Shown here: positions 1 to 4,756 of the stretch, one piece after another
How the letters are laid out: each line of letters begins with the position of its first letter
How positions within the stretch are numbered: position 1 is the first letter of the stretch
Origin: Puniceicoccaceae bacterium
GTDB lineage: Bacteria; Verrucomicrobiota; Verrucomicrobiia; Opitutales; Coraliomargaritaceae
Length of the DNA: 7,000 bases
Assembly (NCBI GenBank): GCA_003566795.1
Contig: PXBU01000263.1
Span: 1-7,000 of the forward strand
Direction: 5' to 3'
Translations under genes and position numbers: made by a program
The notes under the pieces: model-generated
Databases searched by the model: none
Told to the model about the DNA's origin: nothing
The model's input: only the letters and a program-made list of their open reading frames with translations

Positions 1-183
1 GGGCGTTTTAACAATCGGATGCCCGGCCACCCCCTTCACGCCATCGCGCCAGTCATCGGCGTACAGGATCAGAATATTCGGCTTCGCCTTTTCTTCACAG
101 CTCTCATGGGCGAAGCCAGCGTTTAAAGCGAATACCAGCAGCACAGTCGAAAGTGCTTTGGGAGTGAAAATTCTGTTTTTCAT
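1..183 (-). CDS. Secreted sulfatase, N-terminal fragment (cut by window edge)
   Basis: This is the first 61 codons of a gene that continues beyond the left edge. Residues 1-25 form a signal peptide: a basic start (MKNR, K9), a hydrophobic core (LSTVLLVFALNA) and a likely cleavage site after GFA (residue 25), so the protein should be exported. Residues 35-46 (KPNILILYADDW) match the opening strand of type I (formylglycine) sulfatases, where the paired Asp residues help bind calcium. HPIVKTP at 55-61 fits the usual 'T-PN-D-LA' segment that follows. The catalytic C/S-x-P-x-R motif would lie outside the window, so activity and substrate cannot be judged. These enzymes remove sulfate esters, often from algal glycans. 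The gene is divergent from rhaA, which hints at a sulfated rhamnose substrate. The ATG at 181-183 is chosen because it gives a complete signal peptide. No Shine-Dalgarno is seen upstream. Confidence 0.85.
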   Translation of the reverse strand, partial: MKNRIFTPKALSTVLLVFALNAGFAHESCEEKAKPNILILYADDWRDGVKGVAGHPIVKTP

Positions 184-286
184 AAATTGCTTGGTTGGAG
201 ACAAGACAGGTGCGGCCCACGAATGTTCGGCGAGTATGCGATCAGATTCAAACATGTTTTTCACGTAGCCGAAGCTCCAATTGTTT

Positions 287-315
287 GTAGCCGAAGCCCT
301 TTGGCTTTGGTCGAA
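287..315 (+). repeat. 29-bp hairpin repeat, copy 1
   Basis: The unit starts GTAGCCGAAGCC and ends GGTCGAA. Its centre folds as an 8-bp stem, CCGAAGCC / GGCTTTGG (one G-T wobble), around the loop CTTT. It differs from the copy at 375-403 at a single position (T311 versus A399). Near-copies of GAAGCTCCA(A/G)TTG flank it on both sides (271-283 and 313-325), so it seems to have been inserted within, or amplified with, a larger unit. It resembles REP-type dispersed palindromes. Function is unknown. Confidence 0.75.
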
Positions 316-374
316 GCTCCAGTTGCTCGCGAAACCACCAAACGAGAAGGCGTTCGGCTTACGGATTTTCTCTT

Positions 375-403
375 GTAGCCGAAGCCCTTTGGCTTTGGAC
401 GAA
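375..403 (+). repeat. 29-bp hairpin repeat, copy 2
   Basis: Same orientation and same hairpin (8-bp stem, CTTT loop) as the copy at 287-315, with one substitution in 29 positions. The two starts are 88 bp apart. Both copies lie in the divergent gap and away from the coding starts. A run of six A follows closely (405-410). Confidence 0.75.
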
Positions 404-538
404 CAAAAAACTCATTGGCCAAGCCACTGCCAGATGCGCTTATGGACTCCCGTTGCGAGAAAATAGCACTTGATCGAAACCTCGGCTGCAATAATGCTCG
501 AGCCAAGTTTCCACTGTCCCTTCGATCACAATAAATTT

Positions 539-1789
539 ATGCCAAATTCCTATTTTAATGATTCAGTTGAGCGCTACGCCGAGATCGGCGTCGATGTCGA
601 AGCAGCGCTAACGACGCTGGCCGAAGTGCCGATCTCCATGCATTGCTGGCAGGGTGATGATGTCGGTGGCTTTGAAAGCTCCGATACCACCCTCGGCAGC
701 GGACTGGCCGTGACCGGCAACTATCCGGGCAAAGCGAGGACCATCGATGAACTGAGGCAAGACCTCGAGACGGCCATGCGCCTGATTCCGGGCCAGCACC
801 GGCTGAACCTGCATGCGATTTACGGCGATTTTTCATCCGGCAAAGCCGACCGTAATGCGATCGAGCTGAAGCACTTCCAAAGCTGGATCGACTGGTGCCA
901 GGCGCAGGGGATCGGTATGGACTTCAACCCCTCCTGTTTCTCCCACCCGAAAGCCGACGACGGGATGACGCTGGCCCACTCCGATGCCGCTATCCGCGAC
1001 TTCTGGATCGAGCACTGTAAGCGCTGCCGCCGGATCGGGGCGGAGTTCGGCCAGCAACTGGGCAGCCCCTGTGTGACCAATATCTGGATTCCCGATGGCA
1101 TGAAAGATACGCCCGCCGACCGAACCGGGCCCAGACAACGATTAATCGAGAGTCTGGATGCCGTTTTGGCCGAAAACATCGACCGCGCCCACCTGCTGGA
1201 TGCGGTTGAGTGTAAACTCTTCGGCATCGGCTCGGAGTCTTACGTGGTCGGCTCCCACGAGTTCTACCTTGGCTACGCCATCAAAAACCAGATTCTCCTT
1301 TGCCTGGATGCCGGCCACTTCCACCCGACCGAAGGTATCGCCGATAAAATCAGCTCCGTCCTACAGTTCGTGCCGGAAATCCTGCTACACGTCAGCCGTG
1401 GCGTGCGCTGGGACAGCGACCACGTAGTGGTGCTGGACGACCCGACCAAGGCGATTTTCCAAGAGCTCGTCCGGGGCGACTATCTCGCACGGACCCACAT
1501 CGGCCTCGACTTCTTCGACGCCAGCATCAACCGGATTGCCGCCTGGTGCATCGGCACCCGCGCCACCCAGAAAGCCTTGCTGCTGGCCCTGCTCAGTCCG
1601 AACGACAAACTTCAGCAACTGGAGCAAGCTGGCGACTACAGCGGTCGGCTCGCCCTGATGGAAGACGCCCGCATGCTGCCCGCCGGAGCCGTCTGGGAAG
1701 AGTTCTGCCGCCGGAGCGACACCGCAGGCGACTTGCAATGGCTGGAGGAAGTTAGGGCCTACGAGGCTCAAGTGCTGGCCAAGCGTTAG
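539..1789 (+). CDS. rhaA: L-rhamnose isomerase
   Basis: It converts L-rhamnose to L-rhamnulose, the first cytoplasmic step of the rhamnose pathway (then RhaB kinase and RhaD aldolase, neither in the window). The protein follows E. coli RhaA, from memory, along its whole length, with conserved blocks SMHCWQGDDV (33-42), TGNYPGKAR, MRLIPG, DFNPSCFSHP, NIWIPDGMKD, LFGIGSESY, CLDAGHFHPTE, VRWDSDHVV and GLDFFDASINRIAAW. The manganese ligands are present as His260 and the two Asp of WDSD (292, 294), two positions below E. coli numbering. I chose the ATG at 539 (416 aa) because it matches the usual length of about 419. In-frame ATG 494 and TTG 470 would add 15 or 23 residues with no recognisable conservation. 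No start has a clear ribosome binding site. It appears intact and monocistronic. The stop at 1787-1789 is followed at once by a heptamer array. Confidence 0.97.
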   Translation: MPNSYFNDSVERYAEIGVDVEAALTTLAEVPISMHCWQGDDVGGFESSDTTLGSGLAVTGNYPGKARTIDELRQDLETAMRLIPGQHRLNLHAIYGDFSSGKADRNAIELKHFQSWIDWCQAQGIGMDFNPSCFSHPKADDGMTLAHSDAAIRDFWIEHCKRCRRIGAEFGQQLGSPCVTNIWIPDGMKDTPADRTGPRQRLIESLDAVLAENIDRAHLLDAVECKLFGIGSESYVVGSHEFYLGYAIKNQILLCLDAGHFHPTEGIADKISSVLQFVPEILLHVSRGVRWDSDHVVVLDDPTKAIFQELVRGDYLARTHIGLDFFDASINRIAAWCIGTRATQKALLLALLSPNDKLQQLEQAGDYSGRLALMEDARMLPAGAVWEEFCRRSDTAGDLQWLEEVRAYEAQVLAKR

Positions 1790-1790
1790 A

Positions 1791-1825
1791 GAAGCCAGAG
1801 GTCAGAAGACAGAAAACAGAGAACA
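1791..1825 (+). repeat. Degenerate 7-bp tandem repeat (5 units)
   Basis: Five consecutive heptamers follow the rhaA stop: GAAGCCA, GAGGTCA, GAAGACA, GAAAACA, GAGAACA, then GC. Every unit begins GA and ends CA, with purines at positions 3 and 4. The array is directly 3' of rhaA, so it would lie in its 3' untranslated region. It resembles short tandem heptamer repeats known in some bacteria (for example cyanobacterial STRRs). Function is unknown. Confidence 0.7.
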
Positions 1826-1873
1826 GCTTGTGCGGGCGTAGAGAGACAGAGCCCCAAGGCCAGGTTCCGTGGC

Positions 1874-1905
1874 GTGCCCGCTCGCCGGGCGCCGTTGCGG
1901 CAACG
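1874..1905. repeat. Two adjacent GC-rich hairpins
   Basis: At 1874-1892 the arms GTGCCCG and CGGGCGC pair (7 bp with one T-G wobble) around the loop CTCGC. Immediately after, CGTTGC-G-GCAACG (1893-1905) is a perfect palindrome around one base. They lie about 85 bp past the rhaA stop. They could stall or stabilise the rhaA transcript, but there is no T-run, so they do not look like a classical intrinsic terminator. Confidence 0.45.
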
Positions 1906-1923
1906 AAGACAAAAGCGAGTCCA

Positions 1924-1985
1924 TCCCGAGCGTTACCGCAGGGCCTCCGGTCGCGGGATGAATCACCGCGACTACCTGGACCGCC
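1924..1985 (+). repeat. 62-bp direct repeat, copy 1
   Basis: The unit opens TCCCGAGCG and closes GGACCGCC. It matches the copy at 2081-2142 at 61 of 62 positions (T1977 versus C2134). The first 35 bases form an imperfect inverted repeat (TCCCG...CGGGA outside, ACCG-C-AGG / CCT-C-CGGT inside). The sharp boundaries (flanks differ at once) suggest a defined mobile or amplified unit rather than a chance duplication. Confidence 0.8.
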
Positions 1986-1990
1986 ACCGT

Positions 1991-2015
1991 GGTCGGGCTG
2001 ATTCATCGCCCGACC
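1991..2015. repeat. Strong hairpin between the 62-bp repeats
   Basis: The perfect arms GGTCGGGC (1991-1998) and GCCCGACC (2008-2015) surround a 9-nt loop. The loop contains TGATTCA (1999-2005), which is also the reverse complement of TGAATCA at 1959-1965 inside copy 1 of the 62-bp repeat, so two alternative foldings compete. Copy 2 of the direct repeat has no equivalent hairpin downstream. Confidence 0.6.
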
Positions 2016-2080
2016 GAGCGCAAAAGATGGCCCCGAGCGTTGGGTTGAGCGCGAGCGTTGCGCGGGTTTGGCATTTTTCG

Positions 2081-2142
2081 TCCCGAGCGTTACCGCAGGG
2101 CCTCCGGTCGCGGGATGAATCACCGCGACTACCCGGACCGCC
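2081..2142 (+). repeat. 62-bp direct repeat, copy 2
   Basis: Same orientation as copy 1, starting 157 bp later, with a single substitution. It is preceded by a short AT-rich tract (GCATTTTTCG) and followed within 5 bp by an unrelated hairpin at 2147-2167. Confidence 0.8.
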
Positions 2143-2146
2143 GAAG

Positions 2147-2167
2147 CCATCGCCTGAACGGCGATGG
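2147..2167. repeat. Perfect 8-bp hairpin after the second direct repeat
   Basis: CCATCGCC (2147-2154) and GGCGATGG (2160-2167) pair perfectly around a 5-nt loop. Read on the minus strand it lies about 50 bp past the stop of the 55-aa membrane protein gene, so it could mark the 3' end of that operon's transcript. No U-run follows, so intrinsic termination is doubtful. Confidence 0.5.
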
Positions 2168-2218
2168 TGCCATGCGCAAGCGCAGACACCACTGGCTGCG
2201 ACTGGCTGCCACTGCCCC

Positions 2219-2386
2219 CTACCTCGCGCGCATCCAGACAGGTGCCGTGACGAACCAGACCACGCAGGCGATGAGCATCGTCAGCTTCATCGTTCCCTCG
2301 GCCATCCCATCCATTAGAAAGAGAGTCGGGGGAACAATCGTGCCGAGCAGAGCGATGGCACCGAGAATGATAGCTAAGTTTTTCAT
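2219..2386 (-). CDS. Small two-helix membrane protein, probable permease partner (55 aa)
   Basis: The ATG at 2386 opens a 55-codon frame ending in TAG at 2219. It encodes two hydrophobic helices, about residues 4-24 (LAIILGAIALLGTIVPPTLF) and 33-51 (MKLTMLIACVVWFVTAPVW), with an acidic turn (MDGMAEG) between them and a basic end (MRAR). That is the profile of a real small inner-membrane protein rather than noise. It starts 35 bp after the stop of the NCS1 permease on the same strand, so the two are likely co-transcribed. Small two-helix proteins partner other transporters in bacteria (YhdT with PanF, YjcH next to ActP), so an accessory or stabilising role is my inference. I do not recognise a named family. 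The start is supported by a Lys just after Met, but upstream only a weak GAAG is visible. Confidence 0.72.
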   Translation of the reverse strand: MKNLAIILGAIALLGTIVPPTLFLMDGMAEGTMKLTMLIACVVWFVTAPVWMRAR

Positions 2387-2421
2387 AGTAAGCTTCGTTG
2401 GTGGGGTTGCGGTGGCTCAAA

Positions 2422-3807
2422 TCAAGCCGTTTGGACCGCTTTAACCGGCTTGGCGTAGAGTATTTTGGAGAGGATTATGTAGCAGATACCGCTGCCGATC
2501 CAAACAGGCAGCGTTGCGTAGGTCGGGAGCGGCATTTCGAAGAAGCCGACTGCCCAGAACCCGATCGCAGCAGGCACCACCCAGGCGATGAGTGCCGCCA
2601 TGTTGAAAGAAAGGCCTCCTTGGGCCGCTGGATCTTGGGCAATTCCCAGCTTATCCGCCAAAAAGACATCGACGACGATGATGGCACCGACCGGCGCCAG
2701 CACCATGCCGTAGATACCGACGAAATCGAGCAACTGCATGGCAAAGGCCGGGAAAAGGCCGGCGATGGTGCAAACTGCCCCCGCTGCGAGGGTCGCCTTC
2801 GCCCGCGACAACTTCGGCAGCACCCCCTGGAAGGCGAGGCCGGCGCGGTAGATGGTCGGGTTTGCGGTGGTCCAGCCCGCAATGACCACACAGATCAGAC
2901 CCACCCAGCCGATGGCCTCAAAGACCATCGGGCCGGGCGCCGGGCTGGCAGCATCACCGAAACGCTGAATTTGGTAGGCGAAAAGCAGCGAAGCACAGAT
3001 CCATGCGATACAGTGCCCGAGATACATCCCAGCCGCCGGTGCCCAGCCGCTGGAGGCTTTCCTGGCGTAGCGGAGGACGGACATGTCACTCATGCCGAGG
3101 TGCATGGCCGCGTTACAGAACCAGGCAAAGAAGAAGACCCCCCAGAAACCGATCTTCATATTGTCACCGGTGGGAATACCGGTCCAGATATCATTTACCT
3201 GGCGGGAATCCAGCTTCGGGATCGTCGCCAGCGCAGCGGCGATAAATATCAGGAACATCCATGGGGCGGCGTAGTTCGCCACCTTGGCCACGGTCGCGTA
3301 TCCGCGGGTGGCGACCAGCGTCATCACCGCGCCAATGATAACGACCACAACCGACCAGGCCAAGCCGGTCGGCATGGTATCATTGAAGGAGGGCATCTGC
3401 ACATTCTCGAAAGGGACACCGACCGCCGTCGCCGAAACAGTCACCATCGCACCCGCGAGGAAGCAGAATAGCAGACCGTTGGCGAGGTTGTAGCCGGAAA
3501 CCAGGCGTCGCCCACAGATCATCTCCAGCTTATGGTAGAGCGTGTAGCGGGTGCGCATGGCCACGGTAGTCGTCAGGTAGCGCCAGGTCAGCACCGCTGC
3601 AAAATTCCCCAGAATAAGTCCGAGGATCAAGTCACCGAAGCCCACGCCGAAGGCCACGAAGAGCGGCCCAATCATGAATTCTGTGCCCGCAGTGTGCTCA
3701 CCGGCATACATGCCCCAAAAGGAAGAAGGGCCTTTTTGCGCCTTTTCGGGCACGCGTTCGTTTTCGTATTCCTCGGCGGCGAGGTTTTCAACAGGGGAGT
3801 TTTCCAT
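2422..3807 (-). CDS. NCS1-family permease (cytosine/purine permease, CodB-like)
   Basis: A 461-residue inner-membrane transporter, of normal length for the nucleobase:cation symporter-1 family (purines, pyrimidines, hydantoins, allantoin and related compounds, usually driven by Na+ or H+). A charged cytoplasmic N-terminus (1-30) is followed by roughly 11-12 hydrophobic helices, roughly at 44-75, 106-130, 150-167, 178-196, 219-240, 257-279, 297-316, 336-357, 360-384, 402-422 and 432-451. Family-like features are the glycine-rich first helix (GVGFGDLILGLILGN, 54-68) and the block AGWTTANPTIYRAGLAF (310-326), which resembles the W-T-x-N-x-YRAG region of CodB-type proteins. Substrate cannot be read from this. 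The gene heads a minus-strand pair with a 55-aa membrane protein 35 bp downstream. The ATG at 3805-3807 is the first Met before the hydrophilic leader. No Shine-Dalgarno is visible. The protein appears intact. Confidence 0.88.
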   Translation of the reverse strand: MENSPVENLAAEEYENERVPEKAQKGPSSFWGMYAGEHTAGTEFMIGPLFVAFGVGFGDLILGLILGNFAAVLTWRYLTTTVAMRTRYTLYHKLEMICGRRLVSGYNLANGLLFCFLAGAMVTVSATAVGVPFENVQMPSFNDTMPTGLAWSVVVVIIGAVMTLVATRGYATVAKVANYAAPWMFLIFIAAALATIPKLDSRQVNDIWTGIPTGDNMKIGFWGVFFFAWFCNAAMHLGMSDMSVLRYARKASSGWAPAAGMYLGHCIAWICASLLFAYQIQRFGDAASPAPGPMVFEAIGWVGLICVVIAGWTTANPTIYRAGLAFQGVLPKLSRAKATLAAGAVCTIAGLFPAFAMQLLDFVGIYGMVLAPVGAIIVVDVFLADKLGIAQDPAAQGGLSFNMAALIAWVVPAAIGFWAVGFFEMPLPTYATLPVWIGSGICYIILSKILYAKPVKAVQTA

Positions 3808-3930
3808 TATAGGGTGGGTGGAATGAGGGTTTTCCGTTGGGGAAATTCAAAGCACTGCCGATGTTCTGCGATTCGCCGCATTTGCCAAGCACTTTTTGCT
3901 GGTTGGTGGACGATACAAACTAGTGTTGCT

Positions 3931-4057
3931 TCAAATAAGTTTTTCGAAGAATGTAATTGTAGCGATGGCACGACAGTGCCGTCTCTTCGATTCTTCTGCA
4001 GCGCATCGAGTAGACCTTGCTATCGCAAGTTCTCTACAAACTTGAAAACTTATTTGA
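3931..4057. mobile_element. Putative 127-bp MITE-like palindromic element
   Basis: The region is bounded by perfect 13-bp inverted ends, TCAAATAAGTTTT (3931-3943) and AAAACTTATTTGA (4045-4057). Inside are further stems: GAAGAAT (3946-3952) with ATTCTTC (3990-3996), enclosing GGCAC-GACA-GTGCC, and GTAGA...TCTAC (4010-4037) enclosing CTTGC / GCAAG. There is no open frame, as expected for a non-autonomous miniature element. No clear target-site duplication flanks it. It fills the gap between the rlmH stop and the permease start, so it may affect read-through between these two minus-strand genes. Part of it recurs at 6684-6741. Confidence 0.5.
3932..3990 (+). repeat. REP-like repeat, copy A
   Basis: It starts with CAAATAAGTTTT and contains a 28-bp core at 3959-3986 (GTAGCGATGGC...GCCGTCTCT) with the hairpin GGCAC-GACA-GTGCC. 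The core matches the reverse complement of 6688-6715 at 27 of 28 positions. The CAAATAAGTTTT end is identical in both copies, and the linker between differs (15 versus 14 bases). Read on the minus strand, it lies 3' of rlmH. Confidence 0.75.
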
Positions 4058-4065
4058 TCCTCCCA

Positions 4066-4509
4066 CTACGCGTGGTGATACTTGGATCCGGTCTGGATCG
4101 CCACCGCGCGGTAGAGCTGCTCGCACAGTAACATGCGGGCGATCTCATGGGTAAAGGTCATCGGAGAGAGTGACAGCACTTTATCGGCACGTTGTTTCAC
4201 GGCCTCGCTAAGTCCGTAGGCACCACCGATGATGAAGATGGCAGGCTGGCCCTGGAGCCTTTGCAGCTCGCTGGCCAATGCGGCTGAACTCAGCGTCGCG
4301 CCCTCCTCGGCCATCGCATAGACGCGCGCTCCGCGGCGCTTATCTAATGCCTCGATGATGCGCTGGCCCTCGGAGGCCACATCGCCGTCCTTGAGTTCGA
4401 TCAACTCGAAGCTACCCTGCCGCTGCAAACGTGCACTAAAATCTGCGCAAAGCGCCGCCAGATGGCGGTTCTTCATCTTCCCGATAACAATGGCAGAATA
4501 AGCAAACAA
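4066..4509 (-). CDS. rlmH: 23S rRNA (pseudouridine1915-N3)-methyltransferase
   Basis: RlmH is a small SPOUT-class enzyme. It uses S-adenosylmethionine to methylate a pseudouridine in helix 69 of 23S rRNA on assembled ribosomes, acting as a homodimer. The 147-residue product has the family shape: an opening strand (IVIGK, 7-11), the SAM-binding knot loop IIGGAYGLSEAV (93-104), then LSLSPMTFTHEIARMLLCEQLYRA (112-135; shown whole only as positions and key residues T118, H120, R125, E129, Q130, Y132, R133) and the C-terminal KYHHA. No ATG fits; I chose the TTG at 4507-4509 because it places IVIGK where the family has it. An in-frame extension reaches another TTG at 4677 and would add 56 residues, including a hydrophobic stretch, not typical of RlmH. 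The gene is divergent from the solenoid gene, with its 3' end next to the palindromic element. Confidence 0.93.
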   Translation of the reverse strand: MFAYSAIVIGKMKNRHLAALCADFSARLQRQGSFELIELKDGDVASEGQRIIEALDKRRGARVYAMAEEGATLSSAALASELQRLQGQPAIFIIGGAYGLSEAVKQRADKVLSLSPMTFTHEIARMLLCEQLYRAVAIQTGSKYHHA

Positions 4510-4719
4510 GTCACTTAGCTTGCCAGCGTTTCGGCCGGTGGCAAGCGCGTTACCGGCCTCCTCTGCAATTCCAGCAGCGCCGCCCAAGTGCGGATGTAGA
4601 GGGCGATAACACGTTATGAGTAAGATTACGATTGTCAGCGCTTGGATGCTCAAGTTAGCGGCATTCCCGTTGACCAAAAAAACTGAGACGGCATGCCCAA
4701 ATTTAGCGATGAATATGGC

Positions 4720-4748
4720 TTGAGTTTAGCTCAATCACAGACAATAAT
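4720..4748 (+). promoter_or_regulatory. Weak candidate promoter for the solenoid gene
   Basis: TTGAGT (4720-4725) and AATAAT (4743-4748) are separated by 17 bp, a sigma-70-like arrangement. The -10 box ends only 8 bp before the ATG at 4757, so a transcript from it would be nearly leaderless. The -35 region overlaps the inverted repeat TTGAG-TTTAG-CTCAA (4720-4734), which could be an operator. TATAAT at 4753-4758 overlaps the start codon and cannot serve as a normal -10 box for this gene. Confidence 0.25.
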
Positions 4749-4756
4749 TCATTATA

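Larger units (their letters stand above)
184..538. other. Divergent intergenic region, sulfatase / rhaA
   Basis: This roughly 355-bp gap must hold the promoters for both the sulfatase (leftward) and rhaA (rightward). No convincing -35/-10 pair stands out. Short open frames here are not protein-like. The middle is occupied by hairpin repeats (287-315 and 375-403) and by related fragments: a GTAGCCGAAGCTCC-type piece from 265 and a GAAGCTCCAGTTG piece at 313-325 that echoes 271-283. A perfect 10-bp palindrome, AAACATGTTT, at 250-259 could be an operator, but nothing else supports that. If rhaA starts at an upstream in-frame codon (494 or 470), the gap is shorter. Confidence 0.6.
1790..2218. other. 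Gene-free, repeat-rich convergent region after rhaA
   Basis: This gap of about 430 bp lies between the convergent ends of rhaA and the small membrane protein gene. From left to right it holds a purine-rich heptamer array (1791-1825), two compact GC hairpins (1874-1905), a 62-bp direct repeat (1924-1985 and 2081-2142), a strong hairpin between the copies (1991-2015) and another just after the second copy (2147-2167). Open frames crossing it on both strands (up to 222 codons) are low-complexity and Arg/Pro/Gly-rich. They carry the two 62-bp copies in different frames (offset 157 bp, not a multiple of 3), so they are not real genes. No U-tract terminator is visible for either neighbour. Confidence 0.75.

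Noticed and set aside
250..259. Perfect palindrome AAACATGTTT as a possible operator upstream of the sulfatase
   Set aside because: A single 10-bp palindrome with no second site and no known regulator in the window; chance cannot be excluded.
287..403. Hairpin repeats considered as a CRISPR array
   Set aside because: Only two units, repeat is a dispersed-type hairpin, flanks contain fragments of related sequence rather than a unique spacer series, and no cas gene is present.
1752..2420. 222-codon open frame on the minus strand across the repeat region
   Set aside because: Low-complexity Arg/Gly/Ser-rich translation, overlaps the rhaA end, contains the 62-bp repeats out of phase, and is a frame-shifted shadow of the convincing 55-aa membrane protein.
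1874..2444. Plus-strand open frames of 147 and 128 codons
   Set aside because: Their similar peptide segments come from the 62-bp DNA repeat read in two frames. No start signal and no protein-like composition.
2398..3471. 357-codon open frame on the plus strand
   Set aside because: Lies antisense to the NCS1 permease, and its His/Arg/Gly/Asp-rich translation has no domain-like pattern. It reflects the GC bias of the real gene.
4616..4723. 35-codon open frame on the plus strand with GAGGG about 18 bp upstream
   Set aside because: Too short, no membrane or motif pattern, and the GAGGG is too far from the ATG. It also overlaps the region upstream of rlmH and the solenoid gene.
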